DNA of 48,597 nt from an uncultured Bacilli bacterium (GCA_947626535.1 CANQSO010000003.1:1-48597); one strand, 5' to 3'. Shown: positions 39,501 through 48,421, counted from the stretch's first letter. A program made the numbers and translations. The notes: generated from the sequence alone by a model not told the origin.

Positions 39501-40625
39501 TGTTGGATTACATTTTCCCGTATCTTTATCAAGTTTTTTAATTTTAACTTTTCCTAAATACATCTTATCATATACTGTTAATGATACATCTGGTTTTTGA
39601 GTAGTAATTTCAAAATAATGCTTATCGTTGTCGATTTCATAATTTTTCCCTGCTTTTGATTCTTGTACGTAATAGCGTCCGATATCTAAATTATCAATAC
39701 TTACCATACAATCTGGTCCTATTGTTAAATCTTTAACAAATGTTCCATTATCTTTGTATAATTTATAAACTGCTCCAATTAATGAACCACCATTTTGAGC
39801 TTTACAAGTTTTATTATCAGCATCATACTTTTTTAAAGTTAATGAACCACCTTTAATAGTTCCACTTATTGATGATGTTACTGAATCAATATTACCTGTT
39901 AATATTTGATTTTGATAGTAGTCTGAAATGTAATAAATTGTTGGTCTATCATAGGCTTCACTTTTTTTCTCTAAATTTACTTGATATTTACCTGTGCTAG
40001 TTGGTGTTACCGTTAATTTATTTCCATTTATTGTTGCATTACAATTAGTGCAACTAGCAACTTTAAAATTTGCTAAGACATTATTACTATCAGTTAAAAC
40101 TTTAGATTCCCCTAAAGTTAAATTTGAAGTAGTTCCATTAAAACTAGGTTTCTTATTATGTTCTTCCACTAATCTTTTAATTTCTTTTCTTTCAGCTGAA
40201 ATATCATATCTTGCACCAGAATCATTATATGTATAATATCCCTCTGGCGAATTTGTTACAGCCTCCCATATCATTGCTTGTGTTGCTAGACGATAATCAT
40301 TTGTTTGATGTCCAGGATACCACCAACCATAATATGAAATTTGAACTACTTTATCTTTTAATGATGAACTTATTCTTGTATCGTTCCAGTCCCATGATTC
40401 TCGATATTCATATCCGTAGTTGGTTTCTACGTGTGGCTCTACACAAAATGTTGGAGCATTATTTACATAAAAAAATGAGGCTTTGTCTACTTCATTTGAA
40501 CCATCAGCCCAGTGATATGATAAATCCATCTCATAATACAATTTAAGTGTTGCTGCCTTAGGTTTATCTACTATAAATAAACTACTAAGTAACAATACTA
40601 AAACATAAAAAAATTTCTTCTTCAT
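36510..40625 (-). CDS. LPxTG surface adhesin with N-terminal thioester domain and Cna-B/SpaA-type repeats
   Basis: Signal peptide, PTFCVEPHVE (Cys) and YRLATQAMIWEA (Gln) of thioester domains, many Cna-B-like repeats, C-terminal LPQTG + TM + KNKKKNK tail. Confidence 0.92.
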   Translation of the reverse strand: MKKKFFYVLVLLLSSLFIVDKPKAATLKLYYEMDLSYHWADGSNEVDKASFFYVNNAPTFCVEPHVETNYGYEYRESWDWNDTRISSSLKDKVVQISYYGWWYPGHQTNDYRLATQAMIWEAVTNSPEGYYTYNDSGARYDISAERKEIKRLVEEHNKKPSFNGTTSNLTLGESKVLTDSNNVLANFKVASCTNCNATINGNKLTVTPTSTGKYQVNLEKKSEAYDRPTIYYISDYYQNQILTGNIDSVTSSISGTIKGGSLTLKKYDADNKTCKAQNGGSLIGAVYKLYKDNGTFVKDLTIGPDCMVSIDNLDIGRYYVQESKAGKNYEIDNDKHYFEITTQKPDVSLTVYDKMYLGKVKIKKLDKDTGKCNPTSLGSLTGTEFALYKKDGTFIKKLIIDNNCEAEATDLLLGDYYLIETKAGKNYELDSKREDFSITKDGLNITKTFYNKIYLGKIKIQKLDKNNNSCNPQGKAKLVGAVYGVYDNTGKLVTKVTIGDNCIGETDRILLLNDYTVKEIISPFGYRLDPSTYRVSVTKENADGVINVVSKDEVYSTNLHINKTYLTENGVNAEVGAKFDIISKTTNKLVATITIDESATASTKLPFDDYIIRQTKGISGYKLAKDINFSVTEKSKEDEYITLLNEPYSAKIRVKKIDMEGNAVPISGIRFKIFDITNNKYVCQKGTYPNVATYCEFETDKNGEFITLDMLYPGRYRLEEIDQPIQGYVWNANGLEFEINENSKIVYDETLGEDILDLEFANQEVKGLIELYKIGEKVEIKDGNFTYFEAPLSNVTFGLFDEKGNLIKEYTTDDKGYIRIENLKLGKYTLKELKTLDNYILDETIYNVTLEYKDQYTSIISKTFKNKNYLKKGKLEFSKTDITTGKAIKDTKIEIYTSNDELVFSGITDDEGKIIINELFAGKYYIVEKEASTGYRLSNEKVYFEIKENKEIVKAKMANKKKEGDLEFTKEDIATGKGLAGAEIEIYNADTNELVFKGVTNENGKIVVKSLEYGRYRIVEKVAPDSYVLNEEPVYFEITEDGQIYKAVMTDKKITGNLEFTKEDLKTGETLANAEIEIYNMDTNELVYKGTTDENGKIFVENLEYGHYKIIEKKSPESYVLSDEPVYFEIKIDGEIVKSVMKNEKITGSLEFTKEDFSTEKAIPDTEIEIYDAKTDEVIYTGKTDENGKIVINEIPYGDYYILEKSAPVPYALNYEKMYFSIKENGEVVKSTMKDKIITGNLIFTKTNEKGTPLKGVKIAIYYKDGTLLGKYITDEKGQVKIENLEYGEYYIKELETIENYVLNDEVVYFSIIEDGKDVEVGLVNTHLPQTGVHDYSRLITAGLITIGASLVIISDIKNKKKNKVKGSTKK

Positions 40626-40652
40626 TTCTTACCTCCCTTACAATTTTTTTAA

Positions 40653-40907
40653 TTAATTATGAATTACTACATCCATTAACGGTGTAGAATAAATACCCAG
40701 CATTTGATGATAATTATTAATTTTTTCATACAAATAATCCAAATGCTTAATTAAAACTTGATATCGTTCAAGCGAAATATCTAAGCCTGCTAATGCTCTA
40801 AAATATTCAGCATTAGAAATATTAAGTTTTGCCGTTCGTTGATTAATTAATTTTTTAAAATCATCAGATACTGCAAATTTCATCTCTGCCATTTCCATCA
40901 CCCCCAT
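40653..40907 (-). CDS. Small hypothetical, RHH-like
   Basis: KFAVSDDFKKLINQRTAKLNISNAEYFRALAGLD. Confidence 0.5.
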   Translation of the reverse strand: MGVMEMAEMKFAVSDDFKKLINQRTAKLNISNAEYFRALAGLDISLERYQVLIKHLDYLYEKINNYHQMLGIYSTPLMDVVIHN

Positions 40908-40963
40908 TTCATTTAGTTTTTTTACGAGCTCCCTATAAACTCAAAAAAAAAGAATGAATTTAA

Positions 40964-41485
40964 TCACTCTTCACAATATTTTTCTAACTCTGTCCACATT
41001 TTTACAATACAGCTTTTTTTGATTCTTTGTAAATAAGTTTTAGAAATACCAATTATTTCGGCAATACTTTCTTCCGATTTATGTTGAAAAAAAGTATTAA
41101 TTAAATAAACACATTCCGAATTAGTTAATCGGCTACTTACATCTAAAATTGTATTATAAATCTCTGTTGTTAGTATTTGTTTATCAACATATTTTTCAAC
41201 TGCTTTTTCAATTTGACTTTGACTTGATTTTTGAAAGCATATTTCCTTTGATTCATAAGTAGGAGTTATTCTCATAGCATTTGATACTGGAAATTTATAT
41301 AGATATTTTGCCGATTTAAAATTATCAAATAATTTTAGTAATTTTTTTCTTTCATTCAAAATATCATAATAATTTAACAAATCTTCGCCTAGTAATTCGT
41401 TTTGACTATTACTTATTTTTACATTTTGTTCTATTGCGTCGCAAATGTTTACTAATTGTTCAAACGTTACTATTGCATTCATCAC
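40964..41485 (-). CDS. Sigma-factor-like HTH protein
   Basis: C-terminal NTFFQHKSEESIAEIIGISKTYLQRIKKSCIVKMWTELE resembles sigma region 4. Confidence 0.6.
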   Translation of the reverse strand: MMNAIVTFEQLVNICDAIEQNVKISNSQNELLGEDLLNYYDILNERKKLLKLFDNFKSAKYLYKFPVSNAMRITPTYESKEICFQKSSQSQIEKAVEKYVDKQILTTEIYNTILDVSSRLTNSECVYLINTFFQHKSEESIAEIIGISKTYLQRIKKSCIVKMWTELEKYCEE

Positions 41486-41502
41486 TATTCCTCCTACCTA
41501 TT

Positions 41503-41549
41503 AAAAAAGAGATTTCAAGAGTGCATAAAAACACAATTAAAATCTCTTT
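41503..41549 (-). terminator. Putative terminator/attenuator hairpin
   Basis: AAAGAGATTT (41506-41515)/AAATCTCTTT (41540-41549), minus strand followed by a T-run. Confidence 0.55.
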
Positions 41550-41768
41550 GATTTTTCTTTACTACTTTCTAAATCTTTTTTCAGTAAACAAATCATAAAT
41601 GAATCATCCCCTGTAAATATGTGACTTATTTTAATACAATTTATTAAATTGTCAAGAGTAGAAAAATCATACTTATAAAAAAACGAGCTATTTCCTTTCA
41701 GAATTAACTCATTTTACCTCATTATACACTACTCTAGTCTATAAACAATAAACTAAATAGTATTTTTT

Positions 41769-41816
41769 TAGTAAACCAATTAGTAAACCAAATAGTAAAC
41801 TAAATAGTAAACTAAC
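41769..41816. repeat. Four tandem 12-bp repeats (TAGTAAACYAAH)
   Basis: tagtaaaccaat/tagtaaaccaaa/tagtaaactaaa/tagtaaactaac read directly; partial copy at 41749-41760. Confidence 0.9.
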
Positions 41817-43551
41817 TTTTTTCAATTATCTTTTCTAAAGTTGTTATTTTCTTATTTTTTATTAGATATTCTAAATAACTATAATAGATAAAAGCAAATA
41901 TTTTATTTTTAAAAGTTCTATCAAGCAAACCACCTGCAACATTTTTTGTATCATCTATTGAAATAAAAACTTCATAACAATTTTTTTCTACTACATATTT
42001 TAAATTATTGTATAATGTATAATTTTCTTTGTAATTAATTGAACTTATTATTTCTTCTTTTTCTAAATTTCTATCTACAAAATTAGAATAATTTCTTAAT
42101 CTCTTAGCAATATATCTATAAGTATATTCATTTCTTATATTAATTTTTTCTACTTTATTTTTATTATTATAATAGTTATGAATGCCTTTTGCACAAGAAT
42201 ATAATATTTCAATTGCTAAAGCCTGGTCTTTAATGTCCCCTTTACATTCTTTATTATTTAAAAAATTTGTTAAAAATATTTCTCTTGATAATTCGTTATA
42301 GCCCAAAATTTTATTCTTTTCTCTTTCAGTATATAAATCGCCTAAATGAATTTCTTTAAATGGTTCTTTATTTACTAGAGGATTACTAAAAATATAAATA
42401 TCGAAATGCTCTAAGCCACCAACTTTTTCTTCATCATTTGTTCTTTCACTTATTTCTTTAGATTGATAACTATGTACTTGAATATTTAAAAGATGTCCTA
42501 TTTCAATATTTATTCTCTCATGTCTAATTCTACCATTACTTTTATAAAAATCTCTTGTTTCAATCCACTCTCTTCTCGACACTCCGTTATGTATTAAATT
42601 AAGATTTGCAGTTGTTATTGTAAAACCGTTTTTATTATAAAATGTTAATAAACCATGATAATCTTTCTCACCATATTTATTAAATTTAGGGTTTGAATTT
42701 TCGTTATAGTAATTAGGAATATTTTGATTTTTAAATAATCTTTTATAATCATCTATTGTTAAAACATTCATCTCATCATTTGGCGTGAATACTTTTGAAT
42801 ATACATCACCACTAGTAATTTTTTTGTTTCCCCCTAAACTATCATTTATTTTAATAAAATCACTTAATAAATCTATAAAATGATATCCACTATGAAACAA
42901 TTTCCCATAACCATACTTGTAAGGATGATTTTCTTTATCCATATCATGTGGAAACTCCCAAGCACCGTCAGAATGGAATATTTCAATATTAGTTATTGGC
43001 ATTTGATATTTATCTACAATTTTTTGCAATTCTTTTTTAACTAATTCATAACCTTTGTGATATTGTCTTTGACACATTACCTTACAAGATGATTTTGAAT
43101 TGTTTGCTAATTCTAATAATTCATAATATTGTTTTCTTATTTTTTCTATACTAGATAAACTAGTCATATTTTTTGTTACAGTAATTGGCTTATCAGTTAA
43201 TACATTTATATTATTTTCTAAGGCAAATTTTAAATACATAAAATGAGCCTTTGGTTCAGTTGAAATCATTATATGACTTATTTCTAAAACTTTACAAATA
43301 GCTAATAAATTACTTTTAATTTCTTTTGATAATTCTTCTTTGTCCTTTAATTCGTCATTAATAGTAAAAATCTTAGTATTTTTAAAACCATTTTCATCTA
43401 AATATTGCCTTACTTGTCCTTTCTTACTATCTAAATCTACAACTAAAGATAAATTAACATTATGTTTTTTAAAATAATTTATATATATTCTTTTGGCGTG
43501 TGGACCTAATCCTATTAAAGCTACGGATATTTTGTTTGATTTCATATTCAT
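41812..43551 (-). CDS. Gfo/Idh/MocA-family oxidoreductase with C-terminal extension
   Basis: SVALIGLGPHAKRIYINYF, HIMISTEPKAHFMYLKFALENNINVLTDKPITVT. Confidence 0.8.
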   Translation of the reverse strand: MNMKSNKISVALIGLGPHAKRIYINYFKKHNVNLSLVVDLDSKKGQVRQYLDENGFKNTKIFTINDELKDKEELSKEIKSNLLAICKVLEISHIMISTEPKAHFMYLKFALENNINVLTDKPITVTKNMTSLSSIEKIRKQYYELLELANNSKSSCKVMCQRQYHKGYELVKKELQKIVDKYQMPITNIEIFHSDGAWEFPHDMDKENHPYKYGYGKLFHSGYHFIDLLSDFIKINDSLGGNKKITSGDVYSKVFTPNDEMNVLTIDDYKRLFKNQNIPNYYNENSNPKFNKYGEKDYHGLLTFYNKNGFTITTANLNLIHNGVSRREWIETRDFYKSNGRIRHERINIEIGHLLNIQVHSYQSKEISERTNDEEKVGGLEHFDIYIFSNPLVNKEPFKEIHLGDLYTEREKNKILGYNELSREIFLTNFLNNKECKGDIKDQALAIEILYSCAKGIHNYYNNKNKVEKINIRNEYTYRYIAKRLRNYSNFVDRNLEKEEIISSINYKENYTLYNNLKYVVEKNCYEVFISIDDTKNVAGGLLDRTFKNKIFAFIYYSYLEYLIKNKKITTLEKIIEKS

Positions 43552-43654
43552 AATAGGACCTCTTTTCTTTAATTGTTTCCTATTATAATTATGGATATTA
43601 TTTTTGTATAATATAAATTTTATATATTGCTATATAAAAAATGAATAACAAATT

Positions 43655-44209
43655 TTAATTGTTATCCACTCCATATAAACGCTTATAATAATTTAATATT
43701 GCATAATCTCTTTTTACAATAAATCTTGCGTGATAAACACTCATATTACCTTCAAATTTAGATCCGATTAATTTTTTCTCACAATCTTTAATTTTTTTCA
43801 TTGCTTCTTCAATATCTAGCCAAAGCAAACTTGCTTCTTCACCTTTTTCTTGTTCCGTTAAATTTAAAGTTTTATTATCTTTTACAACGTGAGCAACATA
43901 AACATAAGAAGTTTGTTTAAAATTATCATGTGATTTTAATTCCTCAACCGTTCCTAAACAGTCATCTATTTCAATAATACAACCTGTTTCTTCTAAAGCC
44001 TCACGTTTAAATGCTTTAATTGGTTCTTCATCTTCTTCCATTCCACCACCAATTAATTTATACTCACGTTTTGCCTCTTTATATAATATTGCAATTTTAC
44101 CATCATTATTTAAGATAATGCCTCTTGCCCCAAATCTAATTCTTGGATTATTAAATGGAATAATTTCTAAATCTAAATCTTCATCTGTTATTTTTTTAAA
44201 ACACTTCAT
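43655..44209 (-). CDS. NUDIX hydrolase
   Basis: Nudix box GGGMEEDEEPIKAFKREALEETGC. Confidence 0.93.
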   Translation of the reverse strand: MKCFKKITDEDLDLEIIPFNNPRIRFGARGIILNNDGKIAILYKEAKREYKLIGGGMEEDEEPIKAFKREALEETGCIIEIDDCLGTVEELKSHDNFKQTSYVYVAHVVKDNKTLNLTEQEKGEEASLLWLDIEEAMKKIKDCEKKLIGSKFEGNMSVYHARFIVKRDYAILNYYKRLYGVDNN

Positions 44210-44312
44210 ACTTCACCACTTCTTTTTTTTGTCCTAACGTAATTTATTTTATCATATATCTTTTATAATTAAAATAAAAATAAACTGACACATAAGCCAG
44301 TTATTTTTTAAT

Positions 44313-45197
44313 TTAATTATTGTTCAATAACAATTCTACAAACTTTTTTGCAATATTATTTATAGAGCTTTTAGAATATATTACTCCAATACTATTTAAT
44401 GGCATTTTTTCTTTTAAATTTAAAATTTTTAAGTCATTAGTTATTGCCTCATCTTCAATAAAATATCCTATATAATTATTTTGCTTTATAAAATCAGCCA
44501 TTAATTTTGAATCAGGCATTTCAATATTAGGTTTCAATTTAACATTATATGTTTGTAAAAATTCGTCTAAATATTGCCTTCTTCTTGATGAACCTGGAAT
44601 TACTAAATTATATTTACTTAAATCTTTTAATGACTTAATATTATTTTCAATTTCTTCATAATATTTTTTTGAGCAAGCAAAACAAGTATTAAATTTATCA
44701 AATGACTTTATTGCCATATCATCTTTTTCACTAAAATTTATTTGAGGTAGATAATCTATTAAAATATCAATTTTATGATTTAATAAATATTCGTTTAAGT
44801 TCTTAGCACTATCAGTAATAATTTTAATTTTTACTTTAGGATAATTTTTACTAAAAATATTTAAAAATTTACATAGTTTATTATCAGCTATATTTCGTGT
44901 AGTTCCAATAATTAAATTACCACTTAATTCATCACTAAATAAATTTTTGGAATAGCTTTCGATACTATTAAAATTTTTATCTAATTGTTCAAACAACTTT
45001 TCCCCATCACTAGTTAATGTAATACCTTTGTTACTTCTATTAATTAATTTTAAATGTAACTCATCTTCTAAATTTTGAACACTTTTACTTAAATTCGGTT
45101 GAGCCAAACAATATTTTTTAGCTGCTACAGTAAAACTTTTTTCCTTAGCTACTAAATAAAAATCATACATATTTGCAAGACTGTTTCTTATATTCAC
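44313..45197 (-). CDS. LysR-family transcriptional regulator
   Basis: FYLVAKEKSFTVAAKKYCLAQPNLSKSVQNLEDELHLKLINRSNKGITLT. Confidence 0.93.
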   Translation of the reverse strand: MNIRNSLANMYDFYLVAKEKSFTVAAKKYCLAQPNLSKSVQNLEDELHLKLINRSNKGITLTSDGEKLFEQLDKNFNSIESYSKNLFSDELSGNLIIGTTRNIADNKLCKFLNIFSKNYPKVKIKIITDSAKNLNEYLLNHKIDILIDYLPQINFSEKDDMAIKSFDKFNTCFACSKKYYEEIENNIKSLKDLSKYNLVIPGSSRRRQYLDEFLQTYNVKLKPNIEMPDSKLMADFIKQNNYIGYFIEDEAITNDLKILNLKEKMPLNSIGVIYSKSSINNIAKKFVELLLNNN

Positions 45198-45315
45198 GAT
45201 ATATCACCCCTAAAATTTGTTTTATATACTACATCAAAATATATAAAATGTCAATTTTTTACAGTAATAACTTTTGATTAACTTTTATTTAATTAACTAT
45301 TATTTTATAAGCAAA

Positions 45316-45343
45316 ACAAGAAAACATTTAATTGTTTTCTTGT
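45316..45343. terminator. Hairpin, possible terminator
   Basis: Perfect IR ACAAGAAAAC/GTTTTCTTGT downstream of the 45475..45894 ORF. Confidence 0.45.
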
Positions 45344-45474
45344 TACTAATTTTTTCTCTAATAAGCATTTTGTCTATTTCTTCATTTTTTAATAATTTTT
45401 TTTGCTTTTTATCTGTCCGTTTTCTAACTTAGGTGCAATTTTTCATTACAAACTAATTCAAATTCTTATTTATT

Positions 45475-45894
45475 TTATCCATTCAATTGGACATGTTCAT
45501 CTAACTTTAAATCATCTATAAAATCAATACTTATAATATGTTCATCTAATTTACTTTCGCAAAAAACAATTTCACCAGAATATTGAAATTTCCAATCAGG
45601 ATTAGAATCGTCCTTTTTAAAGACTATTCTTATTTGAGGTCTTCCAATATTATTCTTTATATATTCGTCAGAATATACAGAACCATAAAATTCTCTTAAA
45701 CATATTTCTAGCATAAAATCCAAAATTTTATCTTTTTCTTTTAAATATTTTTCTGCAATTCTATTAGCATATTCAACAGTTTCTTCATCAAAAATATTAT
45801 TATTAATTAATATTAAGTATTCTTTACTCTCAAAAACATATTCATCCTCAATATAATATTCTGGATTACCATAATTAAAATCTTCTTTCTTCAT
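45475..45894 (-). CDS. Hypothetical protein
   Basis: 139-aa acidic ORF with RBS-like upstream region; no confident family. Confidence 0.55.
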   Translation of the reverse strand: MKKEDFNYGNPEYYIEDEYVFESKEYLILINNNIFDEETVEYANRIAEKYLKEKDKILDFMLEICLREFYGSVYSDEYIKNNIGRPQIRIVFKKDDSNPDWKFQYSGEIVFCESKLDEHIISIDFIDDLKLDEHVQLNG

Positions 45895-46053
45895 AATTTA
45901 TTTCCTTTCTTATATAATAAAATTACTATATTCTTTAATAATTGTAATTAAAAAATAAAGGAATGTCAACACCATTTGTTTTAGCATTTGTTTTCACGTT
46001 AATCCACTATTTCTATAAACCACTAATATCTACTTGCTACATTAAGTACCTTT

Positions 46054-46341
46054 TTATTTTTGACGTTTTAGCATTTTATTAATGCTAGTATATAAAACAT
46101 TTATAAATAATAATTCAATTAATGTAAAAACAATCGTAACATTATTTACAAACCCTAAGCTAATAAATGTTACTGAGCCATTATAATCAATACCGAAACT
46201 ATCAGCAATATATATTCCAAAAGAATGGTTAATCTTAATTAAAATATAAACTAATAGAGCAAAGAAAACATATTTAAGAATTTCAATTATATCTTTAAAA
46301 ATTATAATTATTACATCCATAATATCCATACTTATCGCCAA
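46054..46341 (-). CDS. Small membrane protein
   Basis: Two hydrophobic segments; no recognised family. Confidence 0.45.
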   Translation of the reverse strand: MAISMDIMDVIIIIFKDIIEILKYVFFALLVYILIKINHSFGIYIADSFGIDYNGSVTFISLGFVNNVTIVFTLIELLFINVLYTSINKMLKRQK

Positions 46342-46465
46342 CTTTACCTAGTTATAATATACTTGTTTTTTTGCATAAAGTAAACACTTTTCTTTAACAC
46401 TTGTGCAAAAGACTTTTGTTTAACAGTTATATAAAATAAATTATACATTTATATGGAGGATTATT

Positions 46466-46756
46466 ATGAATATGACTAGTAAAGAAATACTTGCAATGAA
46501 TTTAAAATATTATCGTTTAAAATATAATTTATCTCAAGAAAAATTTGCTGAAAAAATTGGAAGTAACTTAGTATATATTAATCAATTAGAAAACTGTAAA
46601 AGAAAAGTAACTATTGATATGCTTGATAAAATTGTAAATGGAATTAATAAAAATATTGATTCAAAAATAAAATTAACAAGTTCTGAATTATTAAAATATA
46701 ATCCTAGTCATGTTACAAATTATATTAGAATTGATTCCAAAAATAAAAATTCCTAG
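46466..46756 (+). CDS. XRE-family transcriptional regulator
   Basis: LKYYRLKYNLSQEKFAEKIGSNLVYINQLENCKRKVTIDMLDKI; GGAGG RBS; apparently the only real plus-strand gene in the window. Confidence 0.88.
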   Translation: MNMTSKEILAMNLKYYRLKYNLSQEKFAEKIGSNLVYINQLENCKRKVTIDMLDKIVNGINKNIDSKIKLTSSELLKYNPSHVTNYIRIDSKNKNS

Positions 46757-46782
46757 TTTTAACAATTTAGGAATTTTTTTTA
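46745..46782 (+). terminator. Rho-independent terminator of the XRE gene
   Basis: AAATTCCTA...TAGGAATTTTTTTT. Confidence 0.8.
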
Positions 46783-46801
46783 ATTTATTATAATTTTTTT
46801 A

Positions 46802-47194
46802 TTAATTTAATGATTCTTCAAATGACTTCCAGTTTGAAGCAATAATACTAGATTCATCAGTTTCATGATTTATAAAAGCAATTTCATTAGTAGTTTTTTC
46901 ATAAGCTATTTTATTTCCAAAAGGGTCTAAAGCTATAGTAATAAAGTTTACACTATTAGATGATTTATTAAAATTAATAATATATTCTTCATCTTCTTCA
47001 TTAAATGATAATAGTCCTCCAAATACTCTTTGCGTTCCATCAGCTAAGTAAAAAATATTATTTTCTGGTGTTCCGTAATTATTTTTTAAAATAAATTCTT
47101 TAAAGTCATTAGGAAAAACATAACCTAATTCCTTTTCTACTTTTTCAATATTTTCAATTGTTGTTGGCTTAACATATTTCCATTCCATAAACAT
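46802..47194 (-). CDS. SMI1/KNR4 (SUKH) family protein
   Basis: IENIEKVEKELGYVFPNDFKEFILKNNYGTPE and later ITIALDPFGNKIAYE. Confidence 0.85.
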   Translation of the reverse strand: MFMEWKYVKPTTIENIEKVEKELGYVFPNDFKEFILKNNYGTPENNIFYLADGTQRVFGGLLSFNEEDEEYIINFNKSSNSVNFITIALDPFGNKIAYEKTTNEIAFINHETDESSIIASNWKSFEESLN

Positions 47195-47271
47195 CCTTCT
47201 TTCTTTCTAATACAATTTTAACAAATTTTTTATAAAAAGTCTTTATTTAATCAAACCCTGTTAGAGCTTTT

Positions 47272-47964
47272 TTAAATATTAAAGAAATTATCTATACCTA
47301 TTACACCATCATAATAATAATTCATTATTTCAATAGCTAATTTAATTTTACTTTTATTAATTACTTTACTACTCAAATATTCATTAATTATTTCCGTAAT
47401 TAACATATCATAATAAAATGTTATTGAACCATATTTAGAATTAATTAATAAGGTAACTAATTCTGTAATCTTTTCATCTATTTCTTCTTCTAAATTAGCT
47501 AATAAATATTCATTTATATTTACTTCTTCGCCATCAACTAACATATCATTTCCTAAAATAGTTGATAATTTTTTTTGTAGTGGTAATTTTTCTTTTTCAA
47601 TATCTTCTATTAAATAATTTTTGTATTGTAAAGTTTTTTCAACTGTATATTTAGAAAGTTCTTGGTCTTTTTCTAAAGTATTTTTAGGAACTAAATTTCC
47701 TTTAACAAAATCTTTATCACTAGTTTTATTAAATTCGATAATTTGATTACTTTCAATATCAATTAAAACCCAATACTCTCCTTTAATTTGTTCATCTTTA
47801 CTCCAAACATTATCTTTACCATGAGTTAATAAAACTCCAACATATAACTTATCATCAATAACTCTTAACATTGGATATAATGGAGCATAATCAGTTAAAC
47901 CTTTCTTCTTCTTTTCTTCATTAACAATATTTAAATATTTATCTAAATTTAAACTATTCATCAT
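47272..47964 (-). CDS. Hypothetical protein, translationally coupled to the ECF sigma gene
   Basis: Start overlaps the sigma-factor 3' end; soluble, no recognised motif. Confidence 0.6.
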   Translation of the reverse strand: MMNSLNLDKYLNIVNEEKKKKGLTDYAPLYPMLRVIDDKLYVGVLLTHGKDNVWSKDEQIKGEYWVLIDIESNQIIEFNKTSDKDFVKGNLVPKNTLEKDQELSKYTVEKTLQYKNYLIEDIEKEKLPLQKKLSTILGNDMLVDGEEVNINEYLLANLEEEIDEKITELVTLLINSKYGSITFYYDMLITEIINEYLSSKVINKSKIKLAIEIMNYYYDGVIGIDNFFNI

Positions 47965-48421
47965 ATTCCTCCTTTATTTTTTTCCTAGCTTTAAATAAAA
48001 AATATTTAACATTACTTTCAGTAGTATTTAATTTTTCACTAATTTCTTTGATGCTTAAATCTTTAAGATAATACATTTTAAAAATATTTTGTTCTTTTAA
48101 AGTTAAACCTATATTATCTAAATTATTAATAATTTCTTTATAGATTATTTTATCTAGAGTAGTATCTTCATAACCTACATTATCAATAAGATTTGTTTGT
48201 CCTTTTTCTTTAACATAACTTTTAGCTTTATGACACCAAATATTATAAGCAATCTTCCATATTAAATTTTCTAATTTATCAACTTTAATATTTTTATTAA
48301 AATAACTAAAAATTGCTAAAAAAACATTATTAGTTAAATCTTCGGCATCTTCTTTATTATTAGTCTTTTTTAAAGACCAATTATAAATTTGATAATAATA
48401 TTTATCATAAATATCGTTCAC
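47954..48421 (-). CDS. RNA polymerase sigma factor, ECF/sigma-70 family
   Basis: SLKKTNNKEDAEDLTNNVFLAIFSYF (region 2) and NIFKMYYLKDLSIKEISEKLNTTESNVKYFLFKARKKIKEE (region 4). Confidence 0.9.
   Translation of the reverse strand: MNDIYDKYYYQIYNWSLKKTNNKEDAEDLTNNVFLAIFSYFNKNIKVDKLENLIWKIAYNIWCHKAKSYVKEKGQTNLIDNVGYEDTTLDKIIYKEIINNLDNIGLTLKEQNIFKMYYLKDLSIKEISEKLNTTESNVKYFLFKARKKIKEEYDE

Larger units (their letters stand above)
12230..41820. mobile_element. Integrative and conjugative element; left end about 12.23 kb, right end not determined (41820 is a minimum working boundary)
   Basis: Large serine recombinase adjacent to a truncated host gene; relaxase, VirD4, VirB4, VirB6-like and VirB2-like genes, SSB, M23 hydrolase, sortase and adhesin, all co-oriented. 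Confidence 0.85.

Noticed and set aside
39994-40546. Plus-strand ORFs within the adhesin gene
   Set aside because: Antisense to the strongly supported adhesin coding sequence.
41769-41816. CRISPR or iteron replication origin
   Set aside because: Units are contiguous without spacers, short and AT-rich, and no Rep protein gene lies next to them; treated as a simple tandem repeat.
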